42,500 bases of DNA, taken from assembly GCA_030674155.1 (NCBI GenBank), contig CM060329.1, positions 18,315,711-18,358,210 of the forward strand. Reading direction: 5' to 3'. A program made the position numbers and the translations under genes. A model generated the notes under the pieces. The model was not told the origin of the DNA. It saw only the letters and a list, made by a program, of their open reading frames with translations, and made no database searches. This DNA comes from Stramonita haemastoma. Taxonomy: Eukaryota; Mollusca; Gastropoda; Neogastropoda; Muricidae. Shown here in pieces: positions 11,906 to 25,459 of this stretch (the stretch's first letter is position 1; each line of letters begins with the position of its first letter).

Positions 11906-12574
11906 CTATCAGCAACCTAGTTAATTTTTCTGTTGTTTTCTTCGAGTTGGCTTTTGTTGTCGTGGTTGCCTGTGCTCTGAAATGAAGACGAGGTGAGACG
12001 AGTGCGTACCGTGTGTTGTCCACAAACAAGTGCACAGTCGTGACATCAATGGCGAAAGAAGCGAGTGGGTGTTCTGACGAACGTAAAATGATGAATAAAA
12101 AACAAAACGTGATTGACTCATTTGACTCCCTGGCCGGTTGAGGGATTGAATTAACTGACTGAAGAACTGACTTGCTGGCTAACAATGCGGACTGGCTACG
12201 CAAGTTACTTAGGTGCGAACTGAAAAAAAATGACTAAAGATTCAACGAACTGAATAACTTAAATACTTCACTAATTGACTGACCAATATACTATGTGTGT
12301 GTACGTGTGCGCGGTAATGTGCGCGTGCGCGCGTATGCCATCTTTTTTCCCATTGTCATAGTCGCTGCATTTCGATTTCGTGGACGGTTTATAGTTTGAT
12401 AAAGAGCGTAAATCGATGAAATAAGGAATCACATTTTAACATCAATGAGGTTCACAAAAGTCATCTCAACCAATACACGTTAACCACGATGTGAATGTCT
12501 GAAATCCTTGTCTGGAGTACAGTAAGTCTATCATCAAAATAATGATCAATAATGTATTGTAAGCCAGTAATGCA
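11906..12574. other. Unique stretch, no gene seen
   Basis: It contains three decayed near-repeats of ACTGACTGAA/GAACTGA near 12140-12290 and a short CGCGTGCGC patch near 12310-12335. No supportable gene. Confidence 0.5.
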
Positions 12575-13012
<438 letters not shown>

Positions 13013-13022
13013 TGAAAAAAAA

Positions 13023-13023
13023 T

Positions 13024-13103
<80 letters not shown>
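13023..13103. repeat. CA microsatellite
   Basis: Nearly pure (CA)n, starting ten bases after the SINE A tail. Confidence 0.95.
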
Positions 13104-13159
13104 CAAACAATACAAAGTAATGTACAGATCTGTATCACGCTAGTGTTGATAGGCCAGTT

Positions 13160-13481
13160 CCATGCTTGGACAATCCAAAACTCGTGTTCAAAGCTGCCTT
13201 CGTCATAAACAACATGACAGATTACACCGTACCTCAACACTGTAGACTCCCTCACCCAAGTATCCCCCCCCCCCCCCCCTTCATGTTTTCTTGTCTTTTT
13301 TTCTGATCGAGAAAAAGAACAGGAGGAAAAAAATCCTGCCAGTATTGATTCAAGTCTAGCACTGTGACTGAAATCCACACGGGCAGAAACTCCTGTCATT
13401 AGGGCTTTGATGCCTGGTGTTTGGAATTGAGGTGGAAACGTTTGAAGTGACAGCACTGGAAAGAAGCACTCTCTCTCTCTG

Positions 13482-13517
<36 letters not shown>

Positions 13518-13790
13518 TCCCTCTCTCCCTCTCTCTCTGTGTCTCTGTCTGTCTGTCTGTCTCCCTCTCTCTCTCTCTGTCTCTCTCCCCCTCCCTCCCT
13601 TTTTTTCTCTGTGCCCTCAGTATGACAAGGTGATGAATATTGATGAAGGAGAAAAGTGGCTAATATTCAAATGTTATCCAGTGTATTGACAAAGGTGACG
13701 GACTTGCACTTCTCTAAGTTTGCAAGTTTGATCTTTGCTATCACAACACAAGCACTGGCCTTTTTCTGGCTGCTAATGCTAATGCATGGA
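13160..13790. repeat. Segment Z, copy 2
   Basis: Partner of 8470-8990, including a C run at 13262-13279, GGAAACGTTTGAAGTGACA and a CT tract with CTGT sectors (13468-13600). Confidence 0.75.
13621..13689 (+). CDS. Candidate terminal exon (Z2), weak
   Basis: After TTTTTTTCTCTGTGCCCTCAG, a plausible polypyrimidine tract and acceptor, an open frame of 22 codons begins YDKVMN, contains DEGEKW and ends VY before TGA. The block 1 copy is truncated by a frame difference. No upstream exon with a matching donor could be assigned and the peptide is unknown to me. See the Z1 entry for the argument against coding. Confidence 0.15.
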   Translation, partial: YDKVMNIDEGEKWLIFKCYPVY

Positions 13791-13962
13791 GGAGGATTTC
13801 AATCGCTCCTTTCCTTTGTTAACCAAATCAAAGAATTGATCGTTGACTTTTAACATAAGGTGAATAGGAAAAGATCAAAAGTAAAGGAGATGATGAACAT
13901 AATAATTTAGTATGTTAGCGGTACCGAGAGAGAGGCAGGCAAGGCAAGCAAGCAAGCAGGCA

Positions 13963-14030
13963 AAGTCTTTATTCGAGATAATAGTAAGCACTCATGTGCT
14001 TTTTTACATCCAGTCCCCTTTTCGGGATCA
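13963..14030 (-). mobile_element. SINE A tail fragment (copy 4)
   Basis: The hairpin read on the minus strand is AGCACATGAGTGCT, with GGACTGGATGTAAAAAAGC and a decayed TATCTCGAATAA end. The body is missing. Confidence 0.8.
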
Positions 14031-14253
14031 TCAAGTTGAAAAGAAACTAAACAATAAAGCTTTACGCAGTACCAAACACACACAATAGTAAGGACACTAT
14101 ATATGATAGGAAATATAAATGCACTCAATCAGAGACAAAATCAGAAGTCACAATAAAATATTTTGATTATGGAAGATAGAAAAGTGTTAATAGGTAAGGA
14201 GCAAACAAGAAATAGATAATTGAACACTGAAACATCAATCCACCACCATCTGT

Positions 14254-14255
<2 letters not shown>
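14031..14255. other. Unique stretch, no gene seen
   Basis: AT-rich single-copy DNA with no supportable gene. Confidence 0.5.
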
Positions 14256-14307
<52 letters not shown>

Positions 14308-14355
14308 CGAGAGAGAGAGAGAGAGAGGAGGAGAGACAGACAGACAGACAGACAA
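14256..14355. repeat. GA then GACA microsatellite
   Basis: (GA)n with GGA breaks to 14335, then GACA units. Confidence 0.93.
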
Positions 14356-14527
14356 AGAGACAGTGACAGAGACAGAGCAGCTTTATGGGAGCTCAGTACT
14401 AACTTACTAGATTGTCTACCTTTTAGCTCTTGTGTCAAATTGTGATGGACTTTGTCTGTCTGTCTTGTCTCCCTTTGTCTCTCTACCTCTCTTCCACCCT
14501 TCTTTCCCTCGCTTTCCCCCTCTCTTT

Positions 14528-14790
14528 CATCAGTTCCCACTGGCACACTGTGGTGTACCTTTAGAAACGAAGAGCAGGTTTTCAAATGTGATAAAGATAT
14601 TTTGCATGCGTTCACACACGGGAAATTAGTTTATAGTCTCATCCTTCTTTAAGGAGGAGGGTGGGGGGAGTGGAGTCGGCTCTGGAGTTAACTTCTGGGG
14701 GAAAAAAACCTTGACAGGGCCTCTATGCCATGGCTCGAACCAGGCCGTCAGATTGCGATCTAAACGCTCTAACCACTAGAGTACCCCGTC
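14528..14790 (-). mobile_element. Older SINE A copy 5, tail lost
   Basis: On the minus strand, the head GTACTCTAGTGGTTAGAGCG and CCTGGTTCGAGCC (box B) are followed by GACTCCACTC, AAGAAGGATGAGAC and CCCGTGTGTGAACGCATGC. It ends at GTGCCAGTGGGAACTGATG. It is more diverged than copies 1, 8 and 12. Confidence 0.75.
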
Positions 14791-14794
14791 CATA

Positions 14795-15068
14795 ACATAA
14801 CATAATGCAGAGAGCAGCAAAAGTAAACGAAAATGGAACAGTGTGCTTTTTATTGATATAAAATTAAAACTGATGTCCCCTCCCTCCCCCCCAAAGCTCC
14901 TGGAACTTGGAGCCGATCGTCTGCTTCTTTGAACGAAGAAAGAAAAAATACATTTATGTAACCTGAAATAAATTCAGCTGAATGTTTTGAGAGACATAAA
15001 ATGCGACTTTTATTCGCATTGGAAAAATGTTAGCCTTGATCTTTTGATTGGAGGAGAATGAACATGAA
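14795..15068. other. Unique stretch, no gene seen
   Basis: AT-rich DNA without recognisable features, before a TA array. Confidence 0.45.
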
Positions 15069-15074
15069 TAATGT

Positions 15075-15078
15075 TATA

Positions 15079-15133
<55 letters not shown>

Positions 15134-15184
15134 CATACACACACACATTACATATATAATATATAATACCATATATATATATAT

Positions 15185-15275
<91 letters not shown>

Positions 15276-15310
15276 GAGAGAGAGAGGAGAGAGAGAGAGA
15301 GAGAGAGAAG
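15075..15310. repeat. TA then GA compound microsatellite
   Basis: TA with CATA/CACA (15075-15184), then GA with GGA interruptions (15186-15308). Confidence 0.95.
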
Positions 15311-15413
15311 AACCTAAACTAAAATATGTAGGATAGAAAAAAAAAAGATTCAGGAATAGAAAGGGCAGAAGAAAAGGGAAAAAAGAAAGAAAGGGTAAAC
15401 AGAGGACAGTTTT

Positions 15414-15577
15414 ATGTATTTTATTTTATTCTTTTATATCGAGGATGACAGAATAGAAGCAATCATGTGCTTTTTTTCATCCGGTCCCCGTGTGTACGCA
15501 GTTTTGTAAATATTGTCATCTGTTCCCACCGGCACACGATGGCCTACTCTTACGAAAAGCGGAACAGGATTTAAAGG
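15414..15577 (-). mobile_element. SINE A copy 6, 5'-truncated
   Basis: Tail and body end are present: hairpin AGCACATGATTGCT, GGGGACCGGATGAAAAAAAG, AAATCCTGTTCCGCTTTTCG. It stops abruptly at 15577, the pattern left by incomplete reverse transcription. Confidence 0.88.
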
Positions 15578-16379
15578 GCACCACAGACAATAAATCCAAA
15601 ACAGGCACACAAAGGACCCCTTAGTGAACGGCACCAGTCAAGAGGCTATGACTGGAAAATTTCAATGAATCAAAGTATTTGATTGAAAATAACAAGTCAA
15701 TATTTTAAACAAACAGGATAAAAGCACGGACATGAATGAATTGAAACAAAAAGACCCAAGAAAATAGAACGACAACTCCCCCCCTCTAATGATAGAGAGA
15801 ACTAAAACAAAGAAAAATGTCGTGTTTACTATTAGCTCCAACTGAGGTCGTTTATAAAACGTCAAAAAAAACCCCCACCATTTTGTGTTCTGTAACTGCT
15901 TCAGTGGTATCCCTTTAACCTGGTGTAGTGTACCTATGCTCCTGGTGTAGTACAATGTCTGTCTGTTGCTATGGAGACACATAGAAAGGGAAACTATCCA
16001 TCATGTCAGCTATAAAGGAACCAACAGCAGCCATACAAAATCACACTATGCAGAAGGGGGAAATAGGAGAGATTTACAGCCCAGAAAGCTACCTCTCATA
16101 CTACGGATGTCTGAAAATAATGCCCTAACAAATCACACCTCTTCAAGGCTTTTCAACATGATTTTCAACAAGTTTATGTCAAATTATGATCTTGAAAGGA
16201 ATTCAACAAACTAACATTCAACATTTACTATTTTTTCACATGGAAGAATCGCCATTGAAAGAATGAAAACAAAACATTTAGAAAAGTCGGAGGGTCGGAC
16301 GAGGAGATGGGGTAGGGGAAAGGGAGGGGGACATCATTGGGCCACCTAGACTCTGTGGGTGTTTGGGTTTTTCTTACAG

Positions 16380-16420
16380 TTGAGGGTTTATTTTCCTTTG
16401 TAAGCCCAGGCTCAGCCAAG
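16380..16420 (+). CDS. Candidate 41-base micro-exon
   Basis: TTTTTCTTACAG precedes and GTAAGC follows a 41-base stretch, both close to the animal consensus. One frame is open throughout and reads EGLFSFVSPGSAK. It would change phase by two bases. No neighbouring exon could be placed and the peptide is unknown, so chance pairing of signals in T-rich DNA is likely. Confidence 0.12.
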
Positions 16421-16525
16421 GTAAGCTGGCCATTCGCAGTCCACAGCTCTGGGGAGAAGAAAGGAAATCCTCCCCAAGCTGCCGTGTTGATCTTCTTTAC
16501 ATCAAACTCACCGCAGAGCTGCCCC

Positions 16526-16565
16526 CACAGAGACGGGCTAATTAATCAGATCTGGAGGGAGACAG
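16526..16565. promoter_or_regulatory. Homeodomain-type module, copy 2
   Basis: ACAGAGA, GCTAATTAATCAGATCTGG, five bases, GACAG. It matches 11686-11722 in order and spacing, with 17 of 19 bases identical in the central part. Confidence 0.3.
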
Positions 16566-16895
16566 GAGAAAAAGAAAACCGTCATTATTTGGAGTATTTT
16601 CTTCTGCTTAACTCTTCAGGTTTGTTTAGGGGGGGGGGGAGGGGGGGTCTTGTTTGGTTTTCTTTTTTGGTCACCATGGCATTTTTTGTCTACTGAGCTT
16701 TTTGTTTCCTTTTTTTTTTTATATAAAACGTGGACTTGAATCTGGGTATTTTGCGGAGTACTTGCACTAGCATTCGACTGAAACTCTGATTTTGTGAGAG
16801 TTTTTTGTGTGTAAGATTGTATGGTATAAAAACATTGCAAGGAAGTGGGGGAGAGAGAAGAAATAATAGAGTTGGAAAAGAAGTGATTTTACACA

Positions 16896-16920
16896 TCCTC
16901 CTCCTCCTCCTCCTCCTCCC

Positions 16921-16956
<36 letters not shown>

Positions 16957-17020
16957 TACTACTACTATGTTACTACTACTACTTCACTACTAGTTTCTAC
17001 TACTCTACTGTTGCTGCTGC
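16896..17020. repeat. CTC then ACT trinucleotide array
   Basis: (CTC)n at 16896-16919, (ACT)n to about 16995, ending in GCTGCTGCT. Confidence 0.93.
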
Positions 17021-18285
17021 TGTGTGCTACCAATCAGTATTGGTAAAGGATTACTGTCAGGGCAAATATTTCAGTATCAGTTGATACTGTTGTTATAACT
17101 CGAACCAACGGCTGAGGCCTTAAAAGGTTTGTTACCACACATCCCGTCCACAAAAGACATATCAATGAATAGCAATGAGAGGAACACAGAAAACCAGCGG
17201 CATGAAGAACTGTAACTTTCTTCATGACAAATCTTGATTAACCTACTATCAGCGCTGTGCATGCGGCATTGTCTTTGCCATTGAATTCTCTAGGACGCAC
17301 ACCATTAGGCTTTCAGAAGGATGTCAGAATTTCTGTTTGGTTTCAGCAACTCTGATTCAAAAGAAAACAAATCGTACACACATCCATTTGCAACAACTAG
17401 AAACTGGTAGCTTATAGTGTGCCCCACCAACAAACAAAAGGAAATCTGTGATTTGACAGGTAGAAAACATGTCATTCTCACAAAAATCATTCCCTTTGGA
17501 ACAAGTGTAACCAACAAGCCAATACATTACTCTTCATCTTGTTGCATTTTCCCGTTTAACTTTTCATTCCTAGTAGATAAAAGACCATCATACCTGATAA
17601 GTATTTCAATGTGACAATCTAAAAGAATGTATGAGGAATAATAAAAAACCTCTGCAGAAGGAATATCAAGGGTACATAAAAAATACCTGGCATGCATCCA
17701 AAGTTTCACAAGCTTACTTAGTTATGTTGCTGCTTGAACATCATCGACACATCAACAATCACAAACAATGACAGAGTTCTTGGCAGATGTAGCGTACCTG
17801 CGCATTATAAGGAATCTTCTGAACACTGAACAAAATAGTAAAAGCAAAAACTAAGAGATCATCGTACGCTGAAAGAATTGAAGTAAATTTTTGGTTTATT
17901 TTACCAGCAAAAAGTGGAAATATCTTTCAATGAAGGTTCACCTCAAAGTAAAACTGACTTTGATGTGGTCTCAGAGGCTGATTAATCTAACGACAACATA
18001 AATCAAAAAGGAAATTAGAATAGCTCAGACCGTAGTAGTGTTCTCACACCAAAAAAGGCGTTACTATCGGGGTAGCTGGACAGCAAGTCCTCACAGCAGA
18101 AGCCTTCTTTCACCGGGGATTCATGTTCTTGCTGTTGTTTGGTTGTTGTTTTGTTTGATTTTCGTGTTTGTCCGTTGTTGAGTTTTAACAAAATGCAGTG
18201 ACTACAAATACATGACTCTCAGGCAGAAAATCAGCAACTCTCTCTTTCAGTTTCTTCATTCTTTGTTCTTTTCTTCCTTCCCCAG
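17021..18285. other. Unique AT-rich region, no gene seen
   Basis: About 1.26 kb without microsatellites or SINEs. Frames of 60-70 codons on both strands have no recognisable motif. It is one of the few long low-repeat stretches and looks intronic or intergenic. Confidence 0.5.
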
Positions 18286-18289
18286 ATAG

Positions 18290-18690
18290 AGCTCCGAAGT
18301 TTACCAATGGTGCAGTTTAGCGTATGGAACCGTGTACCCACCATTAAAGTAGCTGTATTCCGACTTCGGGGGGGATGTCAAAATACAATTCGTGTATACA
18401 ACCGTTTTGTACACTCTGTCATCTGTTCCCACTACCACACGATGGCATACTCTCCCGAAAGGCGATGTGGGTTTTAGCGGGCGCGCAAACATTCTGCGTG
18501 CGTTTGCACACAGGACCTGCGGTTTATAATCTCATCCATAGGACTTTTTGGAGGGATTAGAGTCAGTGCTGATGGTCATTCTAGGCAAACAAGTCCCCTC
18601 GAACAGGTAGTACCTCGGTGGTGGCAGGAACCAGAATCGTCAGATCGCCAGTTTAACGCTCTAGCCACTACACCGTCCCGCCCCCGAGAT
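18290..18690 (-). mobile_element. SINE B copy 1 (A-type body, tail B)
   Basis: On the minus strand, the head has GTGTAGTGGCTAGAGCG. The body keeps the A-type order (AAGTCCTATGGATGAGA, GCAAACGCACGCAGAA, GTGGTAGTGGGAAC), but the 3' end is CCGAAGTCGGAATACAGCTA and GGTGGGTACACGG in place of the GTGCTTATTCC tail of SINE A. The end includes ACCATTGG and TTCGGAGC. Confidence 0.75.
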
Positions 18691-18899
18691 CCGTTTGGAA
18701 AGAAAGCTATTGACTCTGGATAATGAATTGCAGTGAACAGACAGAAAATTGAAATCGATTGTACCTTGCTTTGAACTTCAGAACTGTGTAGGCTAGCTTG
18801 GTCTTTGAACTAGAGGACAACTGGAATCGACCGCTTCGTCTTTTGAACTGAGGAAAGTTAGAATCAATACAATGAAAGGAAGTAAAACCTGGGGATAAC

Positions 18900-19172
18900 T
18901 GTAAAATAAACACAATGACAGACAGACAGACGGAGAGCCAGACAGCAGACAGGGAGACAGGCAGACACAGTGAAAGAGACCGACAGGCATAGAAGGAGAG
19001 ACAGAGAGAGAGAGTGATAGGAAGAGAGAGACAGAGATAGAAGAGAGGAGAGAGGAGGGAGAGAGAGAGACAGAGACAGAGCAGAGAGAGAGACACACAG
19101 AAAGAGACAAAGAGAGACACAGAAAGAGATAATAAAAAACAGTTAGGAAGACACAATGGGGGAGAGAGGGAG

Positions 19173-19243
<71 letters not shown>

Positions 19244-19251
19244 AGAGAGAG

Positions 19252-19288
<37 letters not shown>

Positions 19289-19353
19289 GAGAAGAAGAAG
19301 AGAGAGGGAGAGAGAGGGAGAAGAGAGACAGAGAGACAGAGAGAGAGAGAGGG

Positions 19354-19432
<79 letters not shown>

Positions 19433-19435
19433 AGG
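18900..19435. repeat. GACA/GA array joined to TA array
   Basis: GACA-type (18914-18990), GA with interruptions to 19352, then TA to 19430. The 243-codon minus-strand frame is Ser/Leu repeat translation. Confidence 0.93.
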
Positions 19436-19519
19436 CACCCAAACAAGTAGGCAGATACTTTATGAAACTGCCCGATAAGCAGTCGAACTCGACAGACGCC
19501 CAGACAAACTATTTCGCTC

Positions 19520-19882
19520 TCTCACATACAGACACACACACACACACACACAAAAAAAACACACACACACACACACATCACACCACACCACACCACACCA
19601 CACACACAAAAAAAACCCACACACACAAACATACATACACACACACCCACCACCACCACCACCACCACCACCACCACAACAACACAACACAACACAATAC
19701 AACACATACACGCGTACACATAAACACCCCTCACATACACACACACATACACACTACACAATACAACACAACACAACTTGCACTAACACCCCCCCCCCCC
19801 CACACACACACACACACAACACAAACACACACTCACACACAGATACTTACACACACACTCACACACACAGACACACGCATAC

Positions 19883-19926
<44 letters not shown>

Positions 19927-19995
19927 CAACACCCACCCATCCCCACATCCCCACACACACACTCTCACACATACACAATTACGAACGCGCACAAT
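19520..19995. repeat. CA, CACCA, CAACA compound array
   Basis: (CA)n with A runs, (CACCA)n near 19580, (CAC)n near 19650-19675, (CAACA)n, a C12 run near 19790, then (CA)n. The 427-codon frame that spans it is not a gene. Confidence 0.93.
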
Positions 19996-20047
19996 ATCAA
20001 GAAAACACACACAAACAAACGAACATCAAAGGGGGAAAAAAAAAAGG

Positions 20048-20120
20048 TTGATTATTTCGCACGAACGCCATTTCAAAGTGACTCGACGGCCTCCACACAA
20101 GGAATCTCAAAGAGGAGAGG
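20048..20120. repeat. Segment W, copy 1
   Basis: TTGATTATTTCGCACGAACG and the following bases align with 25572-25645. The first 32 bases agree at about 28 positions and the rest more loosely. Both copies follow a CA array. Confidence 0.45.
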
Positions 20121-20213
20121 CAACAGACAAAGGCAGTTATCTCGTGCTTTGTTTCATTGTCGTTTCTATAGAGACAAAGACTATCCGCTGTACACTTCGT
20201 CTTCTGCTTTATC

Positions 20214-20215
20214 GA

Positions 20216-20246
<31 letters not shown>

Positions 20247-20410
20247 GACTGTATCTGCGTTTGTCTGCCTGCCTGCCTGTCTGTCTGTCTGTTTGTGTGT
20301 CAGTTTGACTTTCTCTGTCTCTCTCTCTCTGTGTCTCTCTCTGTCTCTATCATTCTGTCTCTGTCTCTGTCTATCTGTCTATCTATCTATTATCTATCTA
20401 TCTGTCGATA
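20214..20410. repeat. CTGT, CTGC, TCTC and ATCT array
   Basis: Tetranucleotide array with changing units, ending in (ATCT)n. Confidence 0.92.
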
Positions 20411-20489
20411 TCTCTCATCTGGATGAAAACTGTATGTAAATGCTTATATTTCACCCTTAATGCCTGTATGTATGTTTGTTTGCATTCAC

Positions 20490-20890
<401 letters not shown>

Positions 20891-21662
20891 TCAACGTCGA
20901 AGTTGTATATCCATTATATACAAGTATTGTATTTACCTTTTCTTCACCAGCCTCCCCATATTAATTAAGAACAACAGCATCATCATCGACACCCGCCACA
21001 TCAACAATCACAACAACGACAGCTAAGATAAGAAAAAAACAACCCACCAACAAAAAGCGATTCAAGCATAAAAGAAGTACACTGCAAGAAGAAAGTAGGA
21101 TATTGCACAACCTGATTTTTTCACATTCATACATAAATCGAAGTTTATCTCAGCATACCAGGCATTCCTGTCCCGTTAGCAATGACAATGTGTGTCAACA
21201 AGCACACCCCTTCTCTTCCTTCCACATACTTGCACGTTCGTGCACGAACATGCAAGCGTATTCTAGTATTCTGTTGTGTGCATATTTTTTAACATCAAGC
21301 CATCCATAAAAATCAAAAATACCCAAACAAAATACAAATCAAATTAAAAATCGGAAAACAAAACAAAAAAATCCCAAAGTAACAAATAATAAGGCCCACA
21401 GCAAAATCACCCACAATATCTGAGAGCAACAGCACATCGTAACAACAACAAAAGTAATAGAAAGGCACAGGATAAACAAGTATCAAGAGAGCAGTTTTAA
21501 AAACCCAACTAATGTCATATTGTCTAAGCTCTATATCAGCCGTTTCTTTTAACTTTTCGATTTGTTCTTTTACATAAGTACTACAGATGAACACACATTT
21601 CTATGTATACCACACACTCAACTGCCATAAACATTGATAAGAGCAACACCAGTAACGCCCTC
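20891..21662. other. Unique AT-rich stretch, no gene seen
   Basis: A 93-codon minus-strand frame (21313-21594) is hydrophobic but A/T-driven, and no domain is recognisable. Confidence 0.45.
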
Positions 21663-21663
21663 A

Positions 21664-21664
21664 A

Positions 21665-21702
<38 letters not shown>

Positions 21703-21965
21703 TCTCTCTCTCGATAGATGTGTATATATATGTATATATGTATATATGTATATATATATATATATATATTACATGTATATATATATATATATATATAATC
21801 AGAGAGAGATATGCATATATACAAATCTCAGATTATATATACATATATATATATTAACTATATATATAAACTATATATATATACACGCTTACACACACAC
21901 ACACACACACACACGTGCGCGCGCGCGCGCGCGCACGAACGCACGCACGCACGCACGTGCGCCTA
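21664..21965. repeat. CT, TA, CA, CG compound array
   Basis: CT (21664-21712), TA with GTA (21720-21886), CA (21891-21914), then alternating GCGC/CGCA to 21960. The CG/CA part is alternating purine-pyrimidine, which favours left-handed DNA. Confidence 0.93.
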
Positions 21966-22042
21966 TCTATGTCCCAAGTTGTCACGAGGAATTCAGTATT
22001 CAAGACACACGGATTTATGAAGTCATCAATACTGCCATCATC

Positions 22043-22081
22043 GGGTCATCGTCAGGTCATATTAAGGTCATTGTAAGGTCA
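22043..22081 (+). promoter_or_regulatory. Four nuclear-receptor half-sites on an 11-bp grid (DR5 array)
   Basis: Half-sites: GGGTCA at 22043, AGGTCA at 22054, AGGTCA at 22065 and AGGTCA at 22076. Every spacer is exactly 5 bases (TCGTC, TATTA, TTGTA) and they differ from each other. DR5 is the class bound by RAR-RXR heterodimers, and 11 bp is about one helical turn. Spacers that vary while half-sites do not suggest constraint on the half-sites. A decayed 11-bp minisatellite is the simple alternative. No promoter or gene can be tied to it within the window. Confidence 0.5.
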
Positions 22082-22261
22082 TCACAACATTTTGAAAAAA
22101 AAACGTTGGAAACTCCCAAGCAGTGCCATTTTTTTCTTGCGGTTTCATCTTCTGTGACGCTCCTAAAACGATGTTTCCACGCAGCTTAATTCAACAGTCT
22201 CCCCCCCCCCAGTCATACACTGCATGCTACTTATTTACTTATTTATTTATTTATTTATTTA

Positions 22262-22600
22262 TTTTTTTTATTCATTTATTTTTTTTTTTATCGAGGATAA
22301 TGGAATAAGCACTCTTGTGCTTTTTTACATCCAGTCCCCGTGTGTATGCAGTTTTGTAAAATGTCATCTGTTCCCACCGGCACACGATGGCCTACTCTTA
22401 CGAAAAGCGGAACAGGATTTAACGTGTGCGCAAGAAGTTCTGCGTGCGTTCGCACACGGGGCCTCGGTTTAAAGTCTCATCCGAAGGACTTTTGAGGAGA
22501 GTGGAGTCAGCACTGATGTTAACTCCAGGAGAAAAATCTCCTCGACCGGACTCGAACTCAGGTCGTCAAATTGCGAGCGCAATGTTCTGAACACTAGGTA
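22262..22600 (-). mobile_element. SINE A copy 8, nearly full length
   Basis: On the minus strand, the head CCTAGTGTTCAGAACATTGC and GAGTTCGAGTCCGG (box B) is followed by GGAGTTAACATCAGTGCTGA, CTCCTCAAAAGTCCTTCGG, CGTGTGCGAACGCACGCAG with its pairing arm CGCACACG, AAATCCTGTTCCGCTTTTCG and hairpin AGCACAAGAGTGCT. It ends in an (ATAA)n-like tail at 22223-22275. This copy and 40938-41277 define the family. Confidence 0.92.
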
Positions 22601-23787
22601 CACTGTCAGAAGTCCGCATTGAGCCCATCAACGTCAGTCCGCTGTAAACCCACCAGCCAGAAGGGCCCTGCATTACATCCGGGTCCCTTTGTTGTGTTTA
22701 GTAGTGCATGTCCTGAGCTAACACATGCAGGACACCACCTACTAAGCCCTTTATCTGGTTACGATAACAGCTCAGTAGGGGAGCCAGACTGAGTAGGGCG
22801 CCCTCCCAGCGCGGTGACCTCCACATATCGTCCCTCCAGCGACCTTCCCCCATGAACTTCCAACCCGGATACCCACTCACCACAGGCACAGAAGCGTACG
22901 GGAAAATAGAAACCAAGGTCACCATAAGACCAGACAGAGCATAGGATGCTATCAACATTAAAAGTAGCTGAAGTTCCAAGTTGGGGGATGATGTCTAAAA
23001 ACCAAAACTAAAGTGCGTGCGTCTTCAATATCTCGTCTTCCATCGTCCTACCGGCACGCCATGACCCAAAAGGCAGAAAAGATTTGAAGATGTGCTTGTT
23101 CAGCGTGGGTTTGCACACCGGACCTCAGTTTCTGGAATCAGCCGTAGGACTTCCATGGGATTGGAATAGGGTCAGTTGTGACGTTTGACCCCTAGGGAAA
23201 AAAATCCCATCTTAACGGGTGTCTCTGTCGTGGCTGGAACCTAGGATGTCAACGCTTAATGCTCTAATCACTGGGGTAACCATGAGGATGATGGAATAAT
23301 GCTGCGATGGAAGTGGATGTGCTTTGAGACTTGTTGACAAGGTTGCACTTTATGCCTTTTATCATGGCGCATCCCGGCGTCAACAACGCCCGAAAGATGC
23401 AGACACCTGCAGTGTTGGTCAAAGGATTTAGACAACATTCTCAATATCGCATCCCCCAAAGAGGATGATGCTGGACTGTGTGGCCTCAGCCTTCACGGCC
23501 TATAGCAAACTCACTTTGTGTAGGAGCCAGCTGGAGTCCGGAAAAATCACTATGACTCAATGCGATGCGAACTTAAGACCTTTCCAGGCTATGAGCCAAG
23601 GATTTAACCACTGCGCCATTGCTGCTGGACCAAGCAGCATCTTTACGCCAACGCCCAAACTGTAAACAGCTTTTCCTTACAGCAAACAAAAAACATAGCC
23701 AACAATCAATCAAACTAGCACGCTCAAAAACAAACATGCATCCCGCTCTCTTTCCCTACAAAAAGCCGCTTTAAACCAGAACTAGAG

Positions 23788-23891
<104 letters not shown>

Positions 23892-25396
23892 CATAAACCG
23901 GGTCTTGTGAGGGAACGCACACAGAACATCATTTTTTTTTTATTGTACACACGTTAAAACGCGTTTTTCCTTTTGGAAGAGTAGTCCACCGCTTGCTATA
24001 AGAACAGATGACAACATTAAAAGAAACACCAACTATATTTCCCATGCGCGATGATGTCATGCTTAGACATCATCCCCGAAATCTGAATACAGTTAACTTA
24101 CTGGTTTGATGCAAGGATACTTTGTGTCTCTCTTGGCATTATTCATAATTACAATCTAAACTAAAATGTTCAAATCGTTTTTGTTTTAGGGTATGCTTTT
24201 TAGCGTTTTTTGGCGGTTCGGATGAGATCATGAACCGAGGTCACGTGTGCAAACACACGCAGAATATCTTGCGCACACGTTAAAACCTGTTCCGCTTTTC
24301 GGAAGAGTATGCCATTATGTACCGGTGGGAATGGATTACAAAATTTCTCAAATTTGCATGCACAGAGGGACTGGATGCAAAAAACACAAACGTGTGTTTA
24401 TTCCATTATCCTCCAAAAATTAGAGCACGTAAAAGAATCCACAGAAGGAAGAGAGTTGTCCCTGGCAACATTCTGCAGAAAAAGCCACTCTTTATAGGGA
24501 AGCAAATACAGTTGCAGACAGGAAAAGAAAAAAACAATACAACAACAAATAAGGGCTGGCGCTGCTCTTGTAGCGGCGCGCTCTCCTCGGGGAGAGCAGC
24601 CCGAATTTCACGCAAAAAAAATCTGCCGTGGTTTAAAGTGGTATAAACAAATGAAATGAATCAGTAAATAATTATAAATAAAGCAACAACAACAACGACA
24701 AAAATTGAAAAAAAAGACTTCTAAAACATGCAACCGCAAAGTCGCTGACTAGAAAATTAATCTCCTCATTAACTCTCCCCCGCGCAATCAACTCAGAATA
24801 GAAATGATCGAGAAACAGTTGTGGCTCTGACATTTTGCCTTCCACAGGGATCGAACCTGCAATGACTTGCCAGGTCGCTACGAGGAACCCAAGACCTCAC
24901 ACAACTATAGATCAACCCATGCTGCATAACAAAAAGAAGGAAAGAAGGAGAGAAGAAAATAAAGAAAGTAGACAAAGAAAGAAATGCAGACTTCAAGTTA
25001 GTGGTGGGAGTCAGAAAATATTGTGCAGAGATACAGGTTAAATCTTTAGCCACCCACGCTTGCAATTCAAAGGTTATGCTTTTGTTCTTTTAGAAAATAC
25101 AGAAGAAAAGCTCCTGAGAACAATGGCTTATACCTGAAGTAAAAGTTAAGATAAGGCAAGAATTTAAAAAAAAAACAAAGATGGAGAAAAAAGGGACAGA
25201 AAAAAATATGATCACAAATGTTGTGGAATCCGAAAAGATGGAGAAAAATAATATACTGTGGAAAAAGAATTAAACCAGACTTTTCACAATAAAAACATAA
25301 AGCCACGGACGCATGTGCGTATGCATGTACTCGTGCCTACATACATACACACACATATACACGTAGGCACGCACGCACACACCACACATACATACA

Positions 25397-25459
<63 letters not shown>

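Larger units (their letters stand above)
15580..16895. other. Unique region, one micro-exon candidate
   Basis: About 1.3 kb of single-copy DNA with G runs at 16629-16648 and A/T runs. Frames of 82 and 106 codons show no domain. A short stretch flanked by good splice signals is listed separately. Confidence 0.5.
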